Below are positions 16,024 through 24,339 of a stretch of 64,000 nt of DNA, in pieces. The notes under the pieces were generated by a model that worked only from the letters and a program-made list of their open reading frames with translations, was not told where the DNA came from and searched no databases. How positions within the stretch are numbered: the first letter of the stretch is position 1; each line of letters begins with the position of its first letter. This DNA is from Microbulbifer aggregans (GTDB lineage Bacteria; Pseudomonadota; Gammaproteobacteria; Pseudomonadales; Cellvibrionaceae). Position numbers and translations under genes: made by a program. Location: the NCBI RefSeq assembly GCF_020524005.1, contig NZ_JAIVKK010000004.1, positions 248,001 through 312,000 of the forward strand, in the 5' to 3' direction.

Positions 16024-17703
16024 ATGCGTGTATCCATTCCACTAACCGCCGTTGCCATTGCGGTTTTTTCCGGGTATTTATTTGGCAGCGAAAAAAAACT
16101 GCCCCAAGAGCCGGCAAACCTCGGCCGCCTCTACCTGTCCAATCCTACCGCCGTGACCCCGCCCCAGTGCTATACGAAAACTGAAAACGTTGAGGCTGCG
16201 GCGAGCAACCCCTGTTACGTCTGCCACACCAACAGCCAGGCCCCGAATTTCACCAACGATCCTGACCTGCAATTGCTGTACGACTTTGCCGAGCCCGCGC
16301 GTACCAATCGCTGGCACAACCTGTTCAAGGACCGATCCGGTTACCTGGCGGCAGTGAGCGACGACGAGATTCTGGAGTACGCACGCGAGGACAACTACCG
16401 CGCGGCAAATGATCGCGTGACGCTGGCTGACAAGCTGACCGACGACCTGCCCGGCCACTGGGACGGCAACCGCAATGGCCGCTGGGACGGCTATGTGCCG
16501 GACGCGGGGTTCAACTTTGACCGCCACGGTTTCGACCGCGACAGCGAAGGCCGCTATACCGGTTGGCGGGCACTGGCCTATACACCCTTCCCCGGTACCT
16601 TTTTTCCGACCAACGGCTCCACCGACGATGTGCTGATCCGCCTGCCGGCGATGTATCGCAACACGGAGCAGGGGCACTACGATGCCACGGTCTATCGCGT
16701 GAACCTGGCCATTGTCGAGGCATTGATCAAACGCCGCGACGTTGCCATTGAACCGGTGGACGAAACCGTTTTTAACGTGGATCTGGATAAAGACGGCAAA
16801 CTCTCCACGGCCAGGCAGGTGACCTACGACTGGGCGCCGCGAGAACAACGCTTTATGTCTTACGTGGGTGAGGCGCGACTGGCGCAGCAGCGTGAAGAAG
16901 CGCCCCTTTCCGCCGGCTCCTATCCGCTGGGTACAGAATTCCTGCACAGCGTGCGTTACCTGGACGTCAACGGCGATAGCGAAGTGGTCATGGCGGCGCG
17001 TATGAAGGAATTGCGCTATGCCCGCAAAGTGCGTTGGGTAAATTACTTCCAGCATCGGGAACTGGCTGCGGATGAGCTCAAGGACGCACACGATTTCCCC
17101 GACCGTATCGAGCCGGTAATCGGCGATATCGAACGCGGAATCAGTAATCGCCGCGGTTGGCGCTATAGCGGATTCATCGAGGATGCGCATGGCGAGCTCC
17201 GCCCGCAGTCCTACGAAGAATTGGCGACCTGCGCCGGTTGCCACGGCGCCATCGGAGCCAATGTCGACGGTGGCTTCGCGATGACCCGCAAGCTGGACGC
17301 CGGCGACAGTTTTCAGCGGGGCTGGTATCACTGGACCCAGAAACCTTTGAATGGTGTGCCCGAGCCGCGCCGTGAAGACGGCGAGGGAGAGTATGCGTAT
17401 TACCTGCGCCAGGTCGGCAACGCCGACGAATACCGCTCCAACGGGGAAGTGCGCGCGCGCTTTTTCAACAATGACGGAACCCTGCAAGCCGCGATGCTCG
17501 ACAAACTCGCCGAAGACATCAACGTGCTGATCATGCCTTCCCGCCGTCGCGCCCTCGATCTGAACAAGGCCTACCGGGCAATCGTCGAGGAGCAGAGCTA
17601 CCGAGAGGGCCGCGATGCGGTGCTCACCCCAAGGGAAAACCTGCTGCGGGAAGTGGCGGAAGGGCAGGAAACCGGGGTGGAGAGCGTGTCTTCCTATTTC
17701 TGA
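16024..17703 (+). CDS. Hypothetical exported protein with two CXXCH haem-binding motifs
   Basis: The 559-residue protein begins with a hydrophobic export segment (residues 4-20). Two c-type haem motifs are seen, C64-YV-C67-H68 and C403-AG-C406-H407, far apart. Acidic loops resembling calcium sites occur at about 147-155 (DGNRNGRWD), 253-259 (DLDKDGK) and 314-320 (DVNGDSE). No standard cytochrome family was recognised; the rest shows no low-complexity stretches. It follows phoX by 84 bases in the same direction and precedes phoA, so it may be part of the phosphate response. Haem loading and function are unproven. Confidence 0.75.
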   Translation: MRVSIPLTAVAIAVFSGYLFGSEKKLPQEPANLGRLYLSNPTAVTPPQCYTKTENVEAAASNPCYVCHTNSQAPNFTNDPDLQLLYDFAEPARTNRWHNLFKDRSGYLAAVSDDEILEYAREDNYRAANDRVTLADKLTDDLPGHWDGNRNGRWDGYVPDAGFNFDRHGFDRDSEGRYTGWRALAYTPFPGTFFPTNGSTDDVLIRLPAMYRNTEQGHYDATVYRVNLAIVEALIKRRDVAIEPVDETVFNVDLDKDGKLSTARQVTYDWAPREQRFMSYVGEARLAQQREEAPLSAGSYPLGTEFLHSVRYLDVNGDSEVVMAARMKELRYARKVRWVNYFQHRELAADELKDAHDFPDRIEPVIGDIERGISNRRGWRYSGFIEDAHGELRPQSYEELATCAGCHGAIGANVDGGFAMTRKLDAGDSFQRGWYHWTQKPLNGVPEPRREDGEGEYAYYLRQVGNADEYRSNGEVRARFFNNDGTLQAAMLDKLAEDINVLIMPSRRRALDLNKAYRAIVEEQSYREGRDAVLTPRENLLREVAEGQETGVESVSSYF

Positions 17704-17760
17704 ACTGGTTTCTGAGCTGGCGGTGATTTCCGGGCCGGGCCAGCGGAGCACTCGCAGGTC

Positions 17761-17778
17761 CGGTCACAGCTCTGTAAT
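17761..17778 (+). promoter_or_regulatory. Putative Pho box upstream of phoA
   Basis: CGGTCAC-AGCT-CTGTAAT has the 7-4-7 layout of PhoB half sites, each differing from CTGTCAT at two positions. It ends 56 bases before the phoA start, similar to the site before phoX. Confidence 0.6.
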
Positions 17779-17834
17779 ATCTCTCCGTTCTAATCTGCGC
17801 CTTTATGTGCCAGTTCTTGTTCGGGAGTTACAGA

Positions 17835-19385
17835 ATGATCCGGAAATCCATGACTAGTGCCCTCTCTTTGGCGGTGCTGCTTTCCTCTATCCACAGCTAT
17901 GGCGAGGGGTTGCCGTCGCGCCAGCAGGGCAGCCACTGGTATAGCGAAGGCCAGGCAGCCCTGCAACGGGCCACTGAGCGTGAGATCAATAACAAACGCG
18001 GTGCTGCCAAGAACATCATTCTTTTCGTGGGTGATGGTATGGGGATTTCCACCGTCACCGCCGCACGCATCCTCGCCGGCCAGCAACAGGGGCTCGCGGG
18101 TGAGGAGTACCAGCTCAGCTTTGAAAAGATGCCCTTCGCCGGCCTGATCAAAACCTATAACACCAACCAGCAAACACCGGACTCCGCCGGTACCGCCACC
18201 GCGATGGTCACCGGGGTCAAAACCAAAGCGGGCTTTATCAGTGTCGATGAAACCGTGGCCCGTGGTGATTGCCCAGCGAGCCTGAAACACGGCCTCACCA
18301 CTGCACTCGAGCTGGCCGAATCCCAGGGCAAACGCACAGGTATCATCAGCACAGCGCGTATCACCCACGCCACCCCGGCCACCACTTATGCCAAAGTGCC
18401 CGAGCGCGACTGGGAATACGAGGCCCCTGAAGGTTGCCGCGATATCGCCGCGCAACTGGTGGAAATGCCGGTTGGCGATGGTATCGATGTGATCATGGGT
18501 GGTGGCCGCCGCGGCTTCCTGCCAGCCAATATGACCGACCTCGAAGGTGTTGCCGGCAAACGCAAAGATGGCCGCAACCTGGTGCAGGAGTGGCAAAAGC
18601 GCTACGGCAAGAGCGCGGTATACATCGAGGATCAGGTTGGATTTTCCAAGCTCGATAGCAAATCCACCGATAAACTGCTGGGATTGTTCCAGCCTTCCCA
18701 CATGCGTTATGAGTCCGACCGCAAGAATGACAAGGCCGGTGAACCCTCACTGAGCGAGATGACCGCCAAGGGCCTCGAACTGATGCAGAACAGTGATAAG
18801 GGCTATTTCATGTTGGTGGAAGGCGGTCGCATTGACCACGGCCACCATGCCGGTAATGCCTACAACGCTCTGCACGATGCCGTGGAGTTCGCCAATGCGG
18901 TGCAGGTCGCAATGGAGAATACCGATCCACGCGATACCCTGATCATTGTCACTGCCGATCACAGTCACACCTTCACCATCGCCGGCTACCCGACCCGCGG
19001 CAACCCGATTCTCGGGAAAGTGGTGAGTAATGATGAGCGCGGTGAGCCCATGGATCACCCGCAATTGGCTGCCGATGGCCAGCCCTACACTACTGTGGGC
19101 TATGCCAATGGTGCGGGCTATGCCAACCGGGGCGAGGAAACCAATGCCGATGGACGTGAAGAATTACCATTGCACGCGGGCCGTGTCGACCTGGCCAAGG
19201 TAAACACCCGGGCGCCCGGTTTTCATCAGGAAGTTCTGGTGCCCGCGCCCAGTGAAACCCACGGTGGTGAGGACGTTGGTATCTGGGCCCGTGGCCCCGG
19301 CGCACATCTGCTGAGTGGTACCAATGAACAGAGCTTCATCTTCCATGTAATGACACATGCAGGTGGGTTGCTGGGCGAAGACTAA
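17835..19385 (+). CDS. phoA: Alkaline phosphatase, PhoA family
   Basis: The ATG at 17835 has GGGAG eight bases upstream and gives 516 residues. A signal peptide (residues 1-23) exports it. The catalytic site is clear: ILFVGDGMG for metal binding, the nucleophile Ser117 in T-P-D-S117-A-G-T-A-T, EGGRIDHGHHAGN, and the C-terminal TADHSHTFT plus ETHGGEDVG. These bind two zinc and one magnesium in the classical enzyme. It hydrolyses phosphomonoesters in the periplasm to release phosphate. A Pho-box-like repeat upstream and phoX nearby agree with control by phosphate starvation. Confidence 0.95.
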   Translation: MIRKSMTSALSLAVLLSSIHSYGEGLPSRQQGSHWYSEGQAALQRATEREINNKRGAAKNIILFVGDGMGISTVTAARILAGQQQGLAGEEYQLSFEKMPFAGLIKTYNTNQQTPDSAGTATAMVTGVKTKAGFISVDETVARGDCPASLKHGLTTALELAESQGKRTGIISTARITHATPATTYAKVPERDWEYEAPEGCRDIAAQLVEMPVGDGIDVIMGGGRRGFLPANMTDLEGVAGKRKDGRNLVQEWQKRYGKSAVYIEDQVGFSKLDSKSTDKLLGLFQPSHMRYESDRKNDKAGEPSLSEMTAKGLELMQNSDKGYFMLVEGGRIDHGHHAGNAYNALHDAVEFANAVQVAMENTDPRDTLIIVTADHSHTFTIAGYPTRGNPILGKVVSNDERGEPMDHPQLAADGQPYTTVGYANGAGYANRGEETNADGREELPLHAGRVDLAKVNTRAPGFHQEVLVPAPSETHGGEDVGIWARGPGAHLLSGTNEQSFIFHVMTHAGGLLGED

Positions 19386-19415
19386 ATCCACGGTTTAATT
19401 TGGCGCGGAGGCTCG

Positions 19416-20246
19416 CTATTTGCGCTGTTGTTGCCACGTCTCGCAGGCAAATAGTTGTTCGCATCCGCACTCGATACTTTCCCGCAGCTGCTCCAGGCGC
19501 AACTGCGCCTGATCCAGCAGGGGTATCAATTCCCCGTCCAATTGATCGCCGGTGAAGGCAACAAAAGCGCGCAGCAGCCGCAGGTCGCGCCAGTCTCCCA
19601 GGTCGCTGGCGAGTTTGTTGAGGTGTTTGCAGCGGCGGCCAATCTGCCTGGGTTTCCGCTTTTTCATTAAGCGGCTGTGATACCACTGGTCTTTAACTCG
19701 CTTGCGAAGGGTATGAAAGTGCTCGTCGTCGCCCTCGGCAAAGGCCGCCTGCATCGCTTTATAGGCCCGCCGGTAGCTGACGGTATAGCCCCGCAGTAAA
19801 TCCTTGTTGCGGAGCGGTTGCAGATCCCAGTGTTCAATTCGCTCCAGGCCTTGTTCGAGCAGTTGCTGGGCTTGCGCTAATGCCTGATCCGACTCCGTTG
19901 TATCAATGCGAGCCAGCAGCAAAGCTACAGTGGCGGGAAAGCGCTTTGCTTCCAGTTGCTTGGTGAGGGCATTGTGCAGGGATGCGGGGTCGCGGCTGCC
20001 GGAAAGGACTTCGGCGATTTGCCGAAAGTGCGCATTCTCAAATCGATAGAGTTGCTCAGTGGCGGGTGTGGCTGTTCTGATTAATCGAACCAGTGCGCGA
20101 ATTTTTTTACAGTGCTTTCGCACCTGGTGAATTGCATCGTCTCTACAGAGATGAGCGCAAGCGTGAAGGGCTACTTTTATCTGGTGTTTAGTAGCCTCTT
20201 CGATATTTTTTGCAACAGGGTGGCGAGGAGAGAGTTCGTAGCTCAT
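19416..20246 (-). CDS. CHAD domain protein
   Basis: The start at 20246 (M-S-Y-E-L) gives 276 residues; the open frame continues upstream without conservation. The CHAD pattern of conserved His and basic residues in helices is present: DDAIHQVRKHCKKIRALVRL near residue 40, then DEHFHTLRKRVKDQWYHSRLM at about 165-185. CHAD domains bind inorganic polyphosphate and are often found at polyphosphate granules. No CYTH domain is attached. It is convergent with phoA. A link to the PPK2 gene of this window is possible but not shown. Confidence 0.88.
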   Translation of the reverse strand: MSYELSPRHPVAKNIEEATKHQIKVALHACAHLCRDDAIHQVRKHCKKIRALVRLIRTATPATEQLYRFENAHFRQIAEVLSGSRDPASLHNALTKQLEAKRFPATVALLLARIDTTESDQALAQAQQLLEQGLERIEHWDLQPLRNKDLLRGYTVSYRRAYKAMQAAFAEGDDEHFHTLRKRVKDQWYHSRLMKKRKPRQIGRRCKHLNKLASDLGDWRDLRLLRAFVAFTGDQLDGELIPLLDQAQLRLEQLRESIECGCEQLFACETWQQQRK

Positions 20247-20959
20247 TGGAACGCTAGCCTGGGGCCTTGGTAAAGATAGGGTAATTCTAGGCTGCCAAGC
20301 GCAAGTATAAGAAATGCCGTATGAATATGCGGCTTTGAAGGTGGGTCCGAAGGCCACTGGTTTTGTGTATGTGTATTGGCGTGAACTTTTGGATGGCGTG
20401 CTCTGTGAGGGTATGGCTAATACCGGGTGGCTAGGACGTTGGAGGAGAGCAAGAGCTCCAGCCGTTGCTGGTGTCTGCAGCACGCGTAACGTCAGGGGTT
20501 TGTACAATTTTTGAGCGACGGTGTCGGCGGCTTAGCGCTCAGGATCATTAATTGAGCTAGGACCTCTAGTTATTAAAGATGGACCTAAAATAGAGGGCGG
20601 CTCAGGAAAATGTGCGCTTATTAGGATGAAAACACAAATTTATTCTTAAAGTAGGACAAAATCTTATCGGGAATTAATTTTTGGTTAGATACATCTCTTT
20701 CAATCAATCCCCAGTTTCCAGGTGGTCTCCCCTTGAGATATTTATCCTAAAAATATTCGATTTTTGTAAAGTCATGCATGAAGTGTGCCATAAGGGGGGT
20801 GCAACATTTCGAATAGTCGATTTTTTTGTGCATTTGGTTACATTTTCTGTTTGTTTGGAAAAATATAACTGAGGGGTTAGGGAGGTTAGTCGTCATATTC
20901 TTGTTTAGTGAATTTTTTCACGACAACTTTCCAATGCCAATTTTTGGGGGGCTAACTAA
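20247..20959. other. 713-base intergenic region, leader of the TonB receptor gene
   Basis: Between the divergent CHAD and TonB receptor genes. The right half (from about 20560) is clearly AT-rich compared with its surroundings. Short open frames here lack ribosome sites and conserved features. The promoter of the receptor must lie here, but no convincing -35/-10 pair was found; TATAAC at about 20863 is a weak candidate. Confidence 0.5.
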
Positions 20960-23900
20960 TTGAATAAATTAAAAAGAATATTTGGGGGCGCCAGCGCGCC
21001 ACTTAAAGCAAGTGTGTCTACCGCTGTGCTGGCTGCAGTACTTTCTCCTGTTACTTTCGCTCAAGAAGATGACAGCGCTATTAGCGAATCCAATGTGGTT
21101 GCGCAAGAGCAGTCCAGCGTTTCCATTCCGCAGGGTAAAGAAGACGACGCCGCTGTCGAAGAGGTAGTTGTTACCGGCTCACGCTTGAAGCGCGACACTT
21201 TTTCAAGTATCGCTCCATTGCAGATCATTGATGCCGAGGGCGCCCGCGAAGCTGGTGCAATCGATACTTCTTCTATCCTGCAGACCAGCGGTGCCGCCAG
21301 CGGTCAGCAGATCGACCTGACTTTCTCCGGTTACGTTCTGGACAACGGCCCCGGCGCTGCTACTGTCAGCCTGCGCGGTCTGGGCGCTGATCGTACACTG
21401 GTGCTGCTGAATGGCCGTCGGTTGGCGCCCGCGGGCGTAGAAGGTGCGCCGGTTGCGGCTGACCTCAACCTGATCCCGTCTTCACTGGTTCAGCAATACG
21501 ATATGCTGCTGGATGGTGCATCTTCCATTTACGGCTCTGATGCAGTGGCTGGTGTCACCAACGTCATCCTGAAAAAGGATTTCGAAGGCGTAGATTTCGA
21601 GGTGTTCAGTAAAGCTCCGCAGCAGGGAAATGGGGAAGAAACCACCATGAGCCTGAGCTGGGGTAAAAACTTCGATCGTGGCTTTATTGGTTTCGGTGCC
21701 GAGCATTTCACTGCAGACGCGGTAACCCTCGCAGATCGCGCGTGGACCGACAGCTGTGAACGCAATGTGGAAATCGGTACTGACGGCAAGATCTACCACG
21801 ACGACGCCTACTACAGCAATGTCTTGGGCATGGATATGTCAGAAGGCTGTGCTGTAGGCCTGTTGGCTGGTCGAGTTTCTGTACCTGTCGCCGGTAGTGT
21901 TTATTACACTCCGGGCAGTGCCCAGGGCGCGTGGCCGGGCTTCTCTGAGTCCAATGCTCTCGGGTTCCCGGTAGATGCGGATGGCGACGGTGTGACCGAC
22001 GTAAACTTCCGCAATCACGATATCAATGGTAATGATCTGTTTACCCACCTGTACCCAGAGCAGGAACGTATCAGCCTCATGACCTACGGCGAATACACCT
22101 TCGAAGGTGATATGAACCTGACCCCGTTCTATGAGGCCAGCTACGCCAAGCGTGAAACCTTTATCAACAGTGGCGCTTCCCAGCTGTTCCCGGTTGTCCC
22201 GGGCAGCAACCCGTTCAGCATTTGTAACCCTGCAGGCATGCGCGGCGTGGACTGTGGTGAGGCATATGATGCCCTGCTGACGAACCCTGAATTTGCGTCC
22301 CAGTTCCAATCGGTTTATGGGGTTACCCCTGCTGAGTTTGGGGCTGTATATGGTCAAGAGTTGCTTGTTGGCGCTATCGGCCCCGCAGCTACTCAGCCCA
22401 TTGTTTCCGTACTTGGTGACCGCAATACCACTGACGTTGAAGTTTCTCAGATGCGTTTCGTGACCGGTCTGCGCGGTGACCTGCCCATGCTGAACGTGGG
22501 CAGTCTGTCTGACTGGTCTTTTGAGCTCTCTGGCTCCATTACCAAGTCTGAAGGCAAGTCCCACCGCTACGGTATTCGCGGTGATCGCCTGAGTCAGTCA
22601 CTCAACACCACCCGTGAAGATCCGAACAACCCGGGTTCCTATATCTGTGATCCGCTGCCCGGGGAATCTACCTGTGTGCCGGTCGATATGTTCGCAGACT
22701 CCTTGTACGAGGGTGTTGTGGGTGATTTTGCTACCCAAGCCGAGCGCGACTACCTGTTTGATAGCCGCGATTTCGACACTGCCTACTATCAGTCTATCTT
22801 TTCTGCGTACGCATCCGGTACCGTGGCTAGCCTGCCTGCCGGTGACGTGATTGTTGGTGTGGGTGCAGAACTGCGTAACGATCGCATCAAGTCCCTGCCG
22901 GACGATATCGCTCGCGATGGTCTTTTCTTCGGGTTCTTCTCTGATGGCGGTGCCACCGGCAGCAAGGACACCAAGGAAGCTTTTGCCGAAGTCGAAATTC
23001 CGGTGGTATCCGGCAAGTTCCTAGCGGAAGAGCTGACTACCAACCTGTCTGCACGCTACACCAAAGACGAGTTCTACGGTGGTGCCTGGACTAACTCCGC
23101 CAAGATTGCATACCGCCCGGTAGAGTCTCTACTGCTGCGTTCAAGCTACGGTACGTCCTACCGTGCACCGAACCTGCGCGAAAACTTCTTGATGAATCAG
23201 ACTGGTTTCCAGAACGTATTCGATCCCTGCATGATTCCGGATGCTGCGCTGGATGAACTCAGCGGTGGCTACAATGCTGCATTGGACACTCGCTCTCCTG
23301 AGGTTCTCGCAAACTGTGTTGCTTCAGGTGTGGATCCCACTGTTCTTGAAAACGGTGGTGTGAATAGTTATAGCGTGGAAGTGGCCCGCGGTGGCAACCT
23401 GGATCTGCAAGAAGAAACATCTGAGTCCTTGACCGTGGGCTTCTCGTTTGATCAGCCGTTCTTCGCTGGATTCGACCTTACCTTAGGCATGACCTACTAC
23501 GATATCGAGATTGAAAGCTCGATCGTAGAGCCAACCCCGCAGTTCCTGATCAACGACTGTTACACGAACCCGAACGGCAACAGCGCTTTCTGCTCGCAGC
23601 TGACACGCAATGATGAAGGTAGATTGGGTCTGATCGACGCTGCCTTCGTGAACCGGGACAACGAAGTGGCGCGCGGGTTTGATTACAACATCCGTTACGC
23701 GCAGCCGGTAACCCTGTTTGGCGCACCATTTGACCTGTCTGCAAACTTCACCTTTAACCGGGTGCTGGAGCGCACGCTGACCTACGTTTCCGACGACGGC
23801 GTTCCGGATGTTGAGCGGTATCATGGCACTTTCGGCTACCCTGAGTGGAACGCTCGAGGCGAGTTCCGTGTTGAGTACGATAAGTACCGCTTTACCTGGA

Positions 23901-24253
23901 CTACCCGCTACCTGGGCTCAATGGAAGAGGATGATATTTATGTCGATGAGTTCAGTGATATTTTTGACTCCAATAACACCGGGTTCATCTCTGATACCTG
24001 TGTTGGCGCAGCCAACGGTGGCGTGGACTGCCGTAATGTAGGCTTCGCGGACGATTACATGGTGCACTCCGCCTCCCTGTATTACTACGCGGATACTTGG
24101 ACTGCCGGACTTGGTGTGAGCAACGTGTTCGACGAAGCTCCGCCCCAAGTTGACGGTGGTGCATATGTAACATCCATCAACAACACGCCAATCGGCTACG
24201 GCTACGACCTGCAAGGCCGTACCATGTTCCTGAATCTTCAGAAGAATTTCTGA
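20960..24253 (+). CDS. TonB-dependent outer-membrane receptor
   Basis: The 1097-residue protein starts at a TTG with GGGGGG about ten bases upstream. A signal peptide (ends near FAQ) is followed by the TonB box-like EEVVVTGSRL at about 67, a plug domain (SLRGLGADRTLVLLNGRRLAP, LDGASSIYGSDAVAGVTNVILKK in shortened form), and a long beta-barrel ending in GRTMFLNLQKNF with a terminal Phe. Large extracellular loops contain paired Cys. Such long receptors commonly import peptides or glycans in this group; the S9 peptidase gene immediately downstream suggests a peptide substrate (inference). A terminator separates the two genes. Confidence 0.93.
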   Translation: MNKLKRIFGGASAPLKASVSTAVLAAVLSPVTFAQEDDSAISESNVVAQEQSSVSIPQGKEDDAAVEEVVVTGSRLKRDTFSSIAPLQIIDAEGAREAGAIDTSSILQTSGAASGQQIDLTFSGYVLDNGPGAATVSLRGLGADRTLVLLNGRRLAPAGVEGAPVAADLNLIPSSLVQQYDMLLDGASSIYGSDAVAGVTNVILKKDFEGVDFEVFSKAPQQGNGEETTMSLSWGKNFDRGFIGFGAEHFTADAVTLADRAWTDSCERNVEIGTDGKIYHDDAYYSNVLGMDMSEGCAVGLLAGRVSVPVAGSVYYTPGSAQGAWPGFSESNALGFPVDADGDGVTDVNFRNHDINGNDLFTHLYPEQERISLMTYGEYTFEGDMNLTPFYEASYAKRETFINSGASQLFPVVPGSNPFSICNPAGMRGVDCGEAYDALLTNPEFASQFQSVYGVTPAEFGAVYGQELLVGAIGPAATQPIVSVLGDRNTTDVEVSQMRFVTGLRGDLPMLNVGSLSDWSFELSGSITKSEGKSHRYGIRGDRLSQSLNTTREDPNNPGSYICDPLPGESTCVPVDMFADSLYEGVVGDFATQAERDYLFDSRDFDTAYYQSIFSAYASGTVASLPAGDVIVGVGAELRNDRIKSLPDDIARDGLFFGFFSDGGATGSKDTKEAFAEVEIPVVSGKFLAEELTTNLSARYTKDEFYGGAWTNSAKIAYRPVESLLLRSSYGTSYRAPNLRENFLMNQTGFQNVFDPCMIPDAALDELSGGYNAALDTRSPEVLANCVASGVDPTVLENGGVNSYSVEVARGGNLDLQEETSESLTVGFSFDQPFFAGFDLTLGMTYYDIEIESSIVEPTPQFLINDCYTNPNGNSAFCSQLTRNDEGRLGLIDAAFVNRDNEVARGFDYNIRYAQPVTLFGAPFDLSANFTFNRVLERTLTYVSDDGVPDVERYHGTFGYPEWNARGEFRVEYDKYRFTWTTRYLGSMEEDDIYVDEFSDIFDSNNTGFISDTCVGAANGGVDCRNVGFADDYMVHSASLYYYADTWTAGLGVSNVFDEAPPQVDGGAYVTSINNTPIGYGYDLQGRTMFLNLQKNF

Positions 24254-24267
24254 TAGTATCCAGGTTG

Positions 24268-24298
24268 AAAAAGCCCGCATTTATGCGGGCTTTTTTTT
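24268..24298 (+). terminator. Rho-independent terminator after the TonB receptor
   Basis: AAGCCCGCAT pairs with ATGCGGGCTT across a short loop and is followed by eight T. It ends about 42 bases before the S9 peptidase start. Confidence 0.9.
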
Positions 24299-24339
24299 CA
24301 AAAAAATATTTATTTGATAGTTTTTTATAGGGTATCGAA

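Noticed and set aside
16078-17751. 557-residue antisense open frame opposite the CXXCH protein gene
   Set aside because: Composition (Val/His/Gly/Ala) is typical of an antisense shadow, there is no start context, and the plus-strand frame has a signal peptide and haem motifs.
20681-20872. 63-residue plus-strand open frame in the AT-rich leader of the TonB receptor
   Set aside because: No ribosome site or recognisable motif, and its length is expected by chance in this region.
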